A stretch of DNA of 60,516 bases from an uncultured Prevotella sp. (GTDB taxonomy: Bacteria > Bacteroidota > Bacteroidia > Bacteroidales > Bacteroidaceae). The stretch is from contig CAJODF010000004.1 in assembly GCA_905233555.1 (NCBI GenBank), positions 1 through 60,516 of the forward strand, given 5' to 3'. The position numbers were made by a program, and so were the translations under genes. Of the stretch, positions 28,801-36,432 are shown one piece after another (positions within the stretch are counted from its first letter, which is position 1; the number at the start of each line of letters is the position of its first letter). The notes beneath the pieces are model-generated. The model worked only from the letters and a program-made list of their open reading frames with translations. It ran no database searches and had not been told where the DNA came from.

Positions 28801-31800
28801 TTCTCGGTGAATACATTGGCGAAGGTCTTCGTCAAGTCAACCTTTAATTCCTTACCCTTCGACATGGCCATCACCTCCGCTTGCCGTTCACCGTTGAGCA
28901 GCGATACCTTGGCAACCGGTGCCTCTGGTGCTGCCATGAAATGCGTCACACAACTGTCTATAGCCTCGGCCAGCGACTGCATGAAAGCCTCCGTGTAGCA
29001 GGCATCATCGTAGCCAATGGTTACAGTTGGCGTACCCTCATAGTCCTCTACGGAGATGTCTATCTTGAATTTCGGTGTCTTCAGTTCCAGCGGTTCGGCC
29101 TTCAGGGCGACACCGTCGATGACGTGTTCGCTCCTGATGCCCACCTGCCAGGCGAAGCATACCGATGGCTTGAAACCGTAATCGGCGGCAATCTGGGCGA
29201 AGGGGTACTGTTCGTATTCCAACGTCTGCACGAATCGTTCGGCGGTCTGTCGCAGGAAGTCGGCTGTGCTCTCCGTCCCGATGGTTGCCGAGAGCGGCAG
29301 CGTATTGACGAACATACCTATGGTCTGCGAGATGCGCAGGTTGGAACGTCCGCTGCTGATGGTGCAGATGTATGCCTCCTTGTTGCTGGTATAGCGTGCT
29401 GTCGCATAAAGTACAGCTGCAAGATAAAGCGATGCCGGTGTCAGATCGTTCTGCTGACAGAAAGCCTCTGCCGCTTTGAGGTCTGTCGGTTGGTGAACCC
29501 ACTTCAGGGTTGTCTCCCTGACTCCCTGTCTCCTATCATTAGGTACGTCGCTGGCGCCCTCACAGCCCTTCAGCATATCGTCGAAGAACGCCTTCGCCTC
29601 TGTCAGGTCCTGAGCTTGCTCGTCGGTGGCATAGTCCAACAGGGTGTATGTCTCTGCCGCGATATCCTTCCCGTCGAGTGCTTCCACTAACTGACGGTTG
29701 AAGATGTCGCGCGAACTGCCGTCGAATATCAGATGGTGGATGTCGCCCAACAGGTAGAGCCCCGCTGGTGTTTGAACGATTTCAAACCGATAGAGCGGTC
29801 CCTTATTCAGGTTGAACGGCCGCATGAACTGTTGACGGTATTCCTTCAGTTCCTCTTCTGTCATTGTGGTCACGGCGACCTGCGGTTCCATAGAAGTATC
29901 CATCACCTGCATGATGTCGGTAGAGCGAATCTCGAAATGGATATTGAACTGCGGGTGAGCCTTGATGATGGCCGTCAGTGCTGCCGTCAGCCGCTCAGGG
30001 GTGACGCTGGCGGGGAGGCTCATCAAGAAGGGGGTATTATAGGCCATGCTGCCGGGCTGTTTCATGCAGTCCATATAGACACCCGTCTGTGCACTGGAGA
30101 GAGGGGCTTCTGTCTTTACGGCATGGGCTCCTGACTCCCTGTCTTCCTGTCTCCCTGTCTCCTTGTTTGCTAGCAACTGACTGACGATCTCGTCTTCGAT
30201 GGTCTGAAGTGTGCCGCTCTTGATCAGTTCCTTGGTCTGAAGCATCACACCATAACGCTGTTGGATGATGACAGCCAGTCGGATGGCTGTCAACGAGGTG
30301 AGACCTGCCTGACGGAGTGGTGTCGTCAGTCCGAAACGGTCGTTTTGCATGATGTCTGCTGCCAGTTCATGCAGAGCTGTCTCCAACTTATTCATCGGCA
30401 CATGTTGCTCTTCCGCAACATCGCCGGTGGGTGCCTCAGGTTCAGGCAGCGCCTTCTGGTCAATCTTCCCGTTAGGTGTCATCGGCATCTTTTCCAGTTG
30501 CATATAGATGGTGGGCACCATATACTCCGTGAGTTTTGTGCTGATGTCAGTTTTCAGAGCATTGATATCAATCGTACTGCCAGCGGTGAAGTAGGCGCAC
30601 AGGTGTTCCGTACCGGCGACGGGGCGCACCACGACCCTTACCTGCTGCACATCCGGATAGGAGGCAATGGCATGTTCTATCTCTCCCAATTCGATACGCA
30701 GTCCACGCAACTTAATCTGATGGTCGGTACGTCCGAGGATGACCACTTCGCCATTGGGCAGCCACTTGGCATAGTCGCCGGAACGGTAGATACGTCTGCC
30801 GAGGTAGTTGACAAAACGTTGGCGGGTCATCTCCTCAAGATGATGGTAGCCACGTCCCACGCCGCGTCCACCAATATAGAGTTCGCCCACTACACCGACA
30901 GGGAGTTCGTTGCCGTCACAGTCAACCACAAACTCAATGACGTTCAACTGAGGCTTTCCTACCGTGACGGTTTGGGCGTGTGTCAGTTCACAGATGTTTG
31001 ATGACACCGTGGTCTCGGTGGGTCCGTAGGTGTTCAGAATGCGTGAGGGCGTCAACTGTTGCATCTGATGGAGCAAGGCCTCGGGCAGTTGCTCTCCTCC
31101 GAAACGGATGATAGGTACCTGTCGGATGGCTTCAACAAAGTCGGTGCTATAAATCCACGTTTGCCATTGTGACGGGGTGGCAGAGACATAGCCTATATGA
31201 TGCTCTTTAATCAGTTGGGCCATCATGACGGGATTCTTCGACTGTTCTTCATTGGCCAGAACGAGTGTCAGACCATTGAAGAGCGATACGCCGATTTCGT
31301 GCATGGATGCATCGAACGAGATAGTGGTCACTGCCAATACCGTCTTAGCCGTATGGCTGACGGCGTATGCTTCTACGTTGGCAGGATGGCTAGTCAGGAA
31401 GTTGCAGATACCTTCGTGGCGGAGCATAACGCCTTTGGGCCGTCCCGTAGAGCCGCTGGTGTAGATAAGATAGGCAAGATCGTCGGGGGTGCAGTTTGTT
31501 GCGATAGCATCGCAACAAACTGCACTGTCGAGGAGCGTTTCCACGTCAATGGCCTTGTCAGCGGGAACGGTGTCGAGACGGTCTTTGGTTGTGATGATAT
31601 AGCGGGCTTCGCTATCTTCCAGGATATATTTCACGCGGTCAGCGGGATATTCCGGATCGCAAGGGATATAGGCGGCTCCGGTTTTCAGGACACCGAAGAG
31701 TGACAGGATAAGCCGACTGGTTCGCGGCAACAGCAGTGCCACCATATCCCTCTCCCTGACACCCCGCTCACGAAGGGCCGCAGCAATACGGTTGGTTGCT

Positions 31801-34800
31801 TCGTCCATCTCTTGGTAGGTGAACGTCGCATCACAGGCTACCAGTGCCTCGCGGTCGGGTTGCGTCTTTGCATAATGACTGATACATTCGTGGAAAAGTT
31901 GAAAAGTTGTCTCCCTGACTCCCTGTCTCCCTGTCTCCTTGTCTCCCTGTTTCCTGACTCCTGATAACTGCACCTTTTGTTCTCCACTAACGATGGAAAT
32001 CTGACGAATGGCGCGCTCCGGCTGTTCCATGAAGTGGTCAACAACTGCAGCCAACGAACTGCCGAAGCCTTGTATGGTAGATAATTCGTAGGCGGCATCG
32101 TCGTAGTTGAGATGGGCACCGTCCTCAAAGACCATCACCTGCAATTTGAACTTGGGCATGTGGCTGTCTATCTTCTGGAAGGTCAATTGTTCACCCCGTA
32201 CTTCATAACGGGAGAACAAACCTACCTGATAGACGAACGACAACTGTGGGTGGAAGTCGTAGTCGGCAGCAATCGTAGCAAACGGATATTGCTCGTGACG
32301 CAACGACTGCTCGAAATGGTCGCTTACCTCATGCAGGAAGTCGACAACGCTGCCCTCACCAATCTCCTCGCAAACGGGCAGCGTGTTGACAAACATACCT
32401 GTAGTGTCGGCTGTCCTTAGGTCGGCACGTCCGCTACTGATAGTACAGAGACTGATTTGCCGGTTGTTACTGTAACGGGATGCCGTGTAGATGGTGGCGG
32501 CCAGCAATAGGTGACAGGGGGTGATGCCCTGTTCTCGGCAGAAGGGCTCTATCCGCTGCCAGTCTAATGACTGGATGTGGCAACATGCTTGACCTGTCTT
32601 GGGATGATTATGATCGGTGGGAATCTCTGTCGCACCTTCGAAACGAGCCATCCGTTGGTCGAAGAAGTCTTTTGCCTCACGCTTGTCGACTTCTTTCTGC
32701 TCTTGGGCATACTGCAGGTAGGGTAGCATCTCCGGTTCGATAGCCTGTCCCTCTAATTGTCTGCACAGTTGACGGAAGAAGATATCAACCGATGTACCGT
32801 CGAAGATGAGGTGATGTACATCCAACAGAAGCGTCACACCGTCGGCGGTAGTGACTATCTCGGCACGATACAGAGGGCCGTTCTGGAGGTCGAAAGGCTT
32901 TACGAAACAATCGATATAAGCCGTCAACTCGTCGTTGGTCATCGTCGTCTCTGTGATGTTCAGCGGCTGATTTGGGTCTGTCACCTGCACGGTATCCTCG
33001 CCTTGAGTCTCGAAATGGACTTTCATCATCGGGTGAAGGTCTATCACCGCCTGTAAGGCCAGCCTGACCTCCTGGGCTGTAATGCCCTTTGCCATCCGCA
33101 TATAGACAGGAATATTATATGCCACTGATTCAGGATTCATCACACAATCGACATAGATACCCGTCTGGGCATAACTCAGCGGAGCGCTAGCAAATTGTCT
33201 CCCAGTCATTCCCGACCTGCGGTCGCCCGCTCGAACTTGTTCGCTTGCCCCAGCAAGAACCCGTAGCCTTTCCCTGTCTCCTTGTCTCCCTGTCATTCCC
33301 GACCTGCGGTCGCCTACCCGTAGCCTTTCCTTGTCTTCTTGTCTCCTTATATTCTCTTCCAACGACAAGATGGTCGCATCCTTTACGATGGCCTTGGCAT
33401 CCACATCGATGCCATAGGTCTTCAGCAAACGCGAGGCCAGTCGGATGGCGGTAATAGAGGTAAGACCCACCAGCCTTAACGGAGTCTCGATGCCAAATGA
33501 TGTGGTCTTGACAATCTCGGCCACCATCGTGTGCAGTTCCTGTTGCAGCGGGTTCTGGGGGGCCGTACCCTGTGCCAGTTGTTCCTGCGGATGGGGCAGG
33601 GCCCGCTTATCCACCTTCTGGTTCTGATTGACGGGAATCCTTTCTAATTGCATGATGAACTCCGGCACCATGTAGTCGGGTTTCTTGCTGGCAACGAACT
33701 GCTTCACGTCCTCAGCGTCAATCGGTTGGTCGCTGACTACATAACCCGTCAGAAATTGTCCGCCTGAAGGGTGGTCGAAAGCCTTAACAGTGGCATTCTT
33801 TACACCGGGATATTCTAAAAGAATACCCTCCACCTCTTTCAGTTCGATGCGGAAGCCGCGAATCTTCACCATACCGTCGCGACGGCCTACGAACACCAGT
33901 GCGCCGTCATCACGTCGCATAACGATGTCGCCCGTTTTGAAGATCCGGCCGTGGATGCTGTCTGTGTCATATTTTTGTGCGGTCAGTTCAGGCGCGTTCA
34001 AATAGCCTCGGCTCACCTGCGGCCCCATTACCCATAGTTCACCCTCTTCACCGGGAGCGGCAGGTTGCCCGTTGGCAGCGATGACTGCCAGCGTTGTCTC
34101 ACCCAGCGGCGTACCGAGAGTGGGCTGCTCCTCACGCTCCGTGATGTCGTGGGCGGCAATACTCGTACATTCAGAACTGCCGTAGAAGTTGACCATCCTG
34201 ATATGCTTCGGTGGTGTTAGGGGCGGTAGTTTCTCACCGCCGCAACTGAGCACCTGCAGGGTGGTATCATCATCCATGCTACCGGCAAACTGATAGGCCA
34301 TCATAGTAGTCATGAAAAGATGGGTGATACGCTCCTGACGGATATAGTCCTTCAGGCGTTCCACGTCAAAGCGTTCGGCATTGTCGAGGATATGCAGGGT
34401 GGCGCCCACGGACAGTGCTCCCCATGTTTCTACTACAGTAGGCACGAAGCCGAAACTGGCATAGTTGGCCACACGGCTACCGACGGTCATACCAAGATAT
34501 TTGGCAAAGGCCACACAAGCTGATGCTACGTTGCGCTGTTCCTGCATCACACCCTTGGGTTGGCCGGTGGTTCCCGAAGTATAGACCAGCATCAACAAGT
34601 CCTCTGCCTCCGGACTCCCGACTCCTGTCTCCTGTCTCCCTGACTCCCAGACTCCTGTCTCCTGTCTCCCTGACTCCCAGACTCCTGTCTCCTTGTCTCC
34701 CTGTCTCCCTGTCTCCTTGTATATAATCTCCTTCGTCAGAATCACCGGTATCGTGATGTCGCCTAACAGCGGCAGCAATTCCTCGTCGGCAATCAACAAC

Positions 34801-35102
34801 TTAGCCTTTGCGTCGTTTATCATATAGCGCAAACGTTCCTGCGGATAGGCAGGGTCCAGCGGTTGATAGGCACAGCCTGCCTTGGCCACACCCAACGGTG
34901 CCAATGCCATCCACTGGTTGCGTCCAATCAGGATGGATACCACTTGGTCGCGCCCCAGTCCTGCGGCTTTGATACGGGCAGCCAAACACTCCGAGATACG
35001 GTCTGCCTCCTGATAGGTATAACGACTATTGTGATAGACGATTGCCAACTGGTCAGGTGTTGCTTCCACCTGTCTGCGCCATAGAGAAAGCACTGTATTC
35101 AT
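25803..35102 (-). CDS. Three-module nonribosomal peptide synthetase with terminal reductase (A-T-C-A-T-C-A-T-R)
   Basis: A 3099-residue NRPS, numbered from ATG 35102 (a TTG at 35135 lies inside the upstream gene). A1 about 10-505, T1 with S549 in GLTSIT, C1 with H763-H764-x3-D768-G769, A2 with D1264 in FDASMHE, T2 with S1603 in GLTSLT, C2 with H1789-H1790-x3-D1794-G1795, A3 with D2293 in FDAHIED, T3 with S2633 in GGTSLQ, and R with GATGFLG at 2723-2729 and YAWSK. R domains release the chain as an aldehyde or alcohol. In A1 the position of the amino-binding Asp is V220 (FVPTVVETWGAL), so it may load a non-amino acid. A3 places Glu and Asp in the pocket, which may favour a basic residue. Linkers carry in-frame 7-bp and 8-bp repeats and a 67-bp element. 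It follows the MFS gene by 7 bp. No phosphopantetheinyl transferase is present. Confidence 0.93.
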   Translation of the reverse strand: MNTVLSLWRRQVEATPDQLAIVYHNSRYTYQEADRISECLAARIKAAGLGRDQVVSILIGRNQWMALAPLGVAKAGCAYQPLDPAYPQERLRYMINDAKAKLLIADEELLPLLGDITIPVILTKEIIYKETGRQGDKETGVWESGRQETGVWESGRQETGVGSPEAEDLLMLVYTSGTTGQPKGVMQEQRNVASACVAFAKYLGMTVGSRVANYASFGFVPTVVETWGALSVGATLHILDNAERFDVERLKDYIRQERITHLFMTTMMAYQFAGSMDDDTTLQVLSCGGEKLPPLTPPKHIRMVNFYGSSECTSIAAHDITEREEQPTLGTPLGETTLAVIAANGQPAAPGEEGELWVMGPQVSRGYLNAPELTAQKYDTDSIHGRIFKTGDIVMRRDDGALVFVGRRDGMVKIRGFRIELKEVEGILLEYPGVKNATVKAFDHPSGGQFLTGYVVSDQPIDAEDVKQFVASKKPDYMVPEFIMQLERIPVNQNQKVDKRALPHPQEQLAQGTAPQNPLQQELHTMVAEIVKTTSFGIETPLRLVGLTSITAIRLASRLLKTYGIDVDAKAIVKDATILSLEENIRRQEDKERLRVGDRRSGMTGRQGDRERLRVLAGASEQVRAGDRRSGMTGRQFASAPLSYAQTGIYVDCVMNPESVAYNIPVYMRMAKGITAQEVRLALQAVIDLHPMMKVHFETQGEDTVQVTDPNQPLNITETTMTNDELTAYIDCFVKPFDLQNGPLYRAEIVTTADGVTLLLDVHHLIFDGTSVDIFFRQLCRQLEGQAIEPEMLPYLQYAQEQKEVDKREAKDFFDQRMARFEGATEIPTDHNHPKTGQACCHIQSLDWQRIEPFCREQGITPCHLLLAATIYTASRYSNNRQISLCTISSGRADLRTADTTGMFVNTLPVCEEIGEGSVVDFLHEVSDHFEQSLRHEQYPFATIAADYDFHPQLSFVYQVGLFSRYEVRGEQLTFQKIDSHMPKFKLQVMVFEDGAHLNYDDAAYELSTIQGFGSSLAAVVDHFMEQPERAIRQISIVSGEQKVQLSGVRKQGDKETGRQGVRETTFQLFHECISHYAKTQPDREALVACDATFTYQEMDEATNRIAAALRERGVRERDMVALLLPRTSRLILSLFGVLKTGAAYIPCDPEYPADRVKYILEDSEARYIITTKDRLDTVPADKAIDVETLLDSAVCCDAIATNCTPDDLAYLIYTSGSTGRPKGVMLRHEGICNFLTSHPANVEAYAVSHTAKTVLAVTTISFDASMHEIGVSLFNGLTLVLANEEQSKNPVMMAQLIKEHHIGYVSATPSQWQTWIYSTDFVEAIRQVPIIRFGGEQLPEALLHQMQQLTPSRILNTYGPTETTVSSNICELTHAQTVTVGKPQLNVIEFVVDCDGNELPVGVVGELYIGGRGVGRGYHHLEEMTRQRFVNYLGRRIYRSGDYAKWLPNGEVVILGRTDHQIKLRGLRIELGEIEHAIASYPDVQQVRVVVRPVAGTEHLCAYFTAGSTIDINALKTDISTKLTEYMVPTIYMQLEKMPMTPNGKIDQKALPEPEAPTGDVAEEQHVPMNKLETALHELAADIMQNDRFGLTTPLRQAGLTSLTAIRLAVIIQQRYGVMLQTKELIKSGTLQTIEDEIVSQLLANKETGRQEDRESGAHAVKTEAPLSSAQTGVYMDCMKQPGSMAYNTPFLMSLPASVTPERLTAALTAIIKAHPQFNIHFEIRSTDIMQVMDTSMEPQVAVTTMTEEELKEYRQQFMRPFNLNKGPLYRFEIVQTPAGLYLLGDIHHLIFDGSSRDIFNRQLVEALDGKDIAAETYTLLDYATDEQAQDLTEAKAFFDDMLKGCEGASDVPNDRRQGVRETTLKWVHQPTDLKAAEAFCQQNDLTPASLYLAAVLYATARYTSNKEAYICTISSGRSNLRISQTIGMFVNTLPLSATIGTESTADFLRQTAERFVQTLEYEQYPFAQIAADYGFKPSVCFAWQVGIRSEHVIDGVALKAEPLELKTPKFKIDISVEDYEGTPTVTIGYDDACYTEAFMQSLAEAIDSCVTHFMAAPEAPVAKVSLLNGERQAEVMAMSKGKELKVDLTKTFANVFTENARRTPDALAVADDESQLTYAEMEHRANILAHHLIEAGVTDDSFVALMLERTVDFPVAVLAVHKAGAAYLPLDLEYPAERLQYMLENSEAPVLLTTHDIKEIGRQGDKETRGQESGVRKIFLDDIDFNVPAEHIDRSRPDGLAYMIYTSGSTGKPKGAMLHQAGLKNFISAVTDFTHLTAADRVSHHRSFSFDAHIEDLFPILSLGGSLHIMPSAIRKDLQAIYDFLVRHKVTGGGYATPMAILLLNNFDLPIRFITAGGDKLAGVKSDHIDIINVYGPTECTDDTSFFVMERGHDYENIPIGKSIANCWSFIADNDGNLLPQGVAGELCFAGVQVGRGYWRLPERTAQAFGPCPYVESDDLGRKVMMYHTGDLCRYNAEGNMEFIGRIDSQVKINGFRIELGEIESVARQMTAISEVAAAVKDIGIAKHICLYYTVKDGDTIDREVLQEHMEASGLASYMVPDIYVPLTDMPHTPSGKINTKALPAPDLSALSEYVAPRNETEEKLCAIFSEVLKLEKTGIKDDFFTLGGTSLQVTRVVIEASRQGFNITYGDIFRLKTVEALARYLMGDAAEEDETDVRNRQVTDFDYTAIDNLLQQNTLFTSHFSLFTSPSPLGNVLLTGATGFLGIHVLRELINLTPERVSSITCLIRAKDQEKAKSRLQTMLYYYFADKFGELFADRRLSVVIGDVTQDLTEIVNCKSIDTVFNCAANVKHFSKGTDIEDVNLGGARQCIKFCLARKARLIHVSTMSTRGIIFKETGKQGDKETGVGIFNEQKLFLGQYLVSKYAWSKFMAEREILQAVCEQGLQAKIMRVGNLSARSTDGEFQVNFNSNTFMGRLRIYQMLRACPYSQFDMPIEFSPVDQTAQAIVLLATTPDECCLFHPYNHHQELLGDVLNRMSEIGQEMQLVEDEEYEHRMEMVQQTEEGAKRLSGLVAYLNTTHGRQSVVPAIQNAYTMQVLYRMGFRWDITTWDYIDRMLQVVNGMGFFDDEKKTAII
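26496..26528 (-). repeat. 8-bp TGTCTCCY array inside the reductase domain
   Basis: About four units encode KETGKQGDKETG in a surface loop of the R domain, keeping the frame. Confidence 0.85.
26969..27001 (-). repeat. 7-bp GTGAAAA array in the T3-R linker
   Basis: About five GTGAAAA/GTGAGAA units, read on the minus strand as TLFTSHFSLFTS, join the third carrier domain to the reductase. Confidence 0.85.
28441..28502 (-). repeat. 8-bp TGTCTCCY array inside A3
   Basis: Tandem units encode GRQGDKETRGQESGVRK in the variable loop before the A3 core motif YTSGSTGKPKG. A1 carries a similar insert at the same structural site. Confidence 0.85.
29510..29535 (-). repeat. Short TGTCTCCY insert inside C2
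   Basis: Three units (GACTCCC variant included) encode RRQGVRETT within condensation domain 2, in frame. Confidence 0.75.
30131..30173 (-). repeat. 8-bp TGTCTCCY array in the T2-C2 linker
   Basis: About five units encode NKETGRQEDRESG between the second carrier and the second condensation domain. Confidence 0.85.
31491..31523. repeat. Perfect 15-bp inverted repeat inside A2
   Basis: GCAGTTTGTTGCGAT at 31491-31505 and its exact reverse complement at 31509-31523 are separated by only AGC. The hairpin lies in coding sequence (AVCCDAIATNCT) just before the A2 core motif YTSGSTGRPKG, the site where A1 and A3 carry minisatellites. Confidence 0.95.
31908..31966 (-). repeat. 8-bp TGTCTCCY array in the C1-A2 linker
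   Basis: About seven units, some as GACTCCC, encode KQGDKETGRQGVRETT between the first condensation domain and A2. Confidence 0.85.
33195..33350 (-). repeat. Compound repeat insert in the T1-C1 linker
   Basis: TGTCTCCY units surround a 67-bp element (33207-33273) and a shorter 37-bp derivative (33294-33330) that keeps both ends but lacks 30 internal bases. The encoded peptide includes RLRVLAGASEQVRAGDRRSG. The same 67 bp occur unchanged in the MFS gene at 35776-35842. Confidence 0.9.
34612..34722 (-). repeat. Long 8-bp TGTCTCCY array inside A1
   Basis: The longest array in the window, with GACTCCC variants and an internal duplication, encodes a GRQGDKETGVWESGRQETG-type peptide before the A1 core motif YTSGTTGQPKG. 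Confidence 0.9.
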
Positions 35103-35109
35103 ACGTAGG

Positions 35110-36429
35110 TTATTGTTTAATGTCTGTTGATTCAAGTATTTTCACTTCCTGCAGATGCATGATACCACCTGCAACCATCGCAATGCTCGCCACAACCATC
35201 AGTGTCTGGAAGATGCCGATGGAGGTAAAACCAAATGTATAGAGCACCTGTATGGTGACGACTCCTAACAATGTGGCGATGCTATAGAAACTGTTGAAGA
35301 GGCTGGTATAAATGCTTTTCTTCTCTGGTTCGAGCACCATGCTGTTGGCGAGGCAGTAGATATACATGCCGCTGAATCCGAAGCCGAACAGTACCATCGT
35401 GATGGCTATCTCCACCACCGAATGGCTGCCTGTCAGGAAGTAGTAAATCGCACTGCCCACCGTCGCCAACAGCACGATGATCTGGTGCCAGGCGAAGGTC
35501 ACGCGCGGGCCGTAGTGCTTCTGCAGATACAGAATGGGGAAGCGGCCGGCAAAGGCTCCAGCGACATAGGTGAAGATGATGAGTCCCAACGATGAGGCCG
35601 ATAGTCCCAGTTCGCGGATGAAGAGGAACGAAGCAATAGCCATATAGGCACCATCGATCCATGCCATCCATCCCAACGAAAACGAGAGTTTCAGCAGTGG
35701 TGACGCCATCAGCACACGACGGTATTCGCGTAACGTCTCCATTGGCGCAAAGCGGGCCTTTCCCTGACTCCTTGTCATTCCCGACCTGCGGTCGCCCGCT
35801 CGAACTTGTTCGCTTGCCCCAGCAAGAACCCGTAGCCTTTCCTTGTCTCCCTGACTCCCTGTCTTCTTGTCTCCCTCATACAACTTATAGACCGACAACA
35901 CTACGAGGACAGCCAGACAAATCAGCAACAACAGGATGAAAGCATAGCGCCATGACAGCCAGTCGGCTACAAACCCGCCTACCGACGGAGCGGCAATGGG
36001 GGCAATAGTGATGAGGATGCTATACCAACTGAGGCGCGAGGCCAGATTCTCCTTGTTGGAGATGGCGGCAATCCATAGTTGCATAGTGAGCATGACCATC
36101 GCACGGGATACGGCCTCGACGGCCTGGGCGATGTCGAAGATCCCGATGTTCCACGCGGCGGCACTCAGTCCACAACTGAGCATACAGATGCAGAGTGCTG
36201 CCTGCATCAGCCGTTTGGTGCTGAACAGATCGGCAAAGGCTCCGAAGCAGAACATACACACCACCATACAGATACGGCTTACGGCCATGTTCGATGAGGC
36301 CATCGCCTCGCTGGTGCCCAGTTCGTCGGCGATATACGACAATGATGGCACAAAGATGGAGTTGGCGGAAATAACACTGATTGCCGCCAAAGCCATCAAC
36401 GTCCAACTGATCAGATAACGTTTATTCAC
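35110..36429 (-). CDS. MFS transporter (drug/metabolite exporter type) in the NRPS operon
   Basis: A 439-residue inner-membrane protein with about twelve hydrophobic segments and the DHA1/Bcr-type layout (FGAFADLFSTKRL resembles the loop 2-3 motif). It probably exports the NRPS product. The cytoplasmic loop between TM6 and TM7 (about residues 190-230) is enlarged by in-frame repeats encoding KERLRVLAGASEQVRAGDRR, the same peptide as in the NRPS T1-C1 linker. The start is GTG at 36429, 3 bp after the porin stop; the NRPS ATG follows 7 bp after its own stop. Both spacings support one operon. Confidence 0.87.
   Translation of the reverse strand: MNKRYLISWTLMALAAISVISANSIFVPSLSYIADELGTSEAMASSNMAVSRICMVVCMFCFGAFADLFSTKRLMQAALCICMLSCGLSAAAWNIGIFDIAQAVEAVSRAMVMLTMQLWIAAISNKENLASRLSWYSILITIAPIAAPSVGGFVADWLSWRYAFILLLLICLAVLVVLSVYKLYEGDKKTGSQGDKERLRVLAGASEQVRAGDRRSGMTRSQGKARFAPMETLREYRRVLMASPLLKLSFSLGWMAWIDGAYMAIASFLFIRELGLSASSLGLIIFTYVAGAFAGRFPILYLQKHYGPRVTFAWHQIIVLLATVGSAIYYFLTGSHSVVEIAITMVLFGFGFSGMYIYCLANSMVLEPEKKSIYTSLFNSFYSIATLLGVVTIQVLYTFGFTSIGIFQTLMVVASIAMVAGGIMHLQEVKILESTDIKQ
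35759..35880 (-). repeat. Compound repeat in the MFS central loop, including the 67-bp element
   Basis: TGTCTCCY units flank the 67-bp element at 35776-35842, which is identical to 33207-33273 in the NRPS gene. It contains three small inverted repeats: GACC-TGC-GGTC, GAAC-TT-GTTC and CTTGC-CCCA-GCAAG. Confidence 0.92.
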
Positions 36430-36432
36430 TTG

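Noticed and set aside
26496..34722. Assembly collapse or error in the NRPS repeats
   Set aside because: All repeat blocks keep a single 3099-codon frame with intact domain motifs; random assembly errors with 7- and 8-bp units would break it. Long reads are still needed for exact copy numbers.
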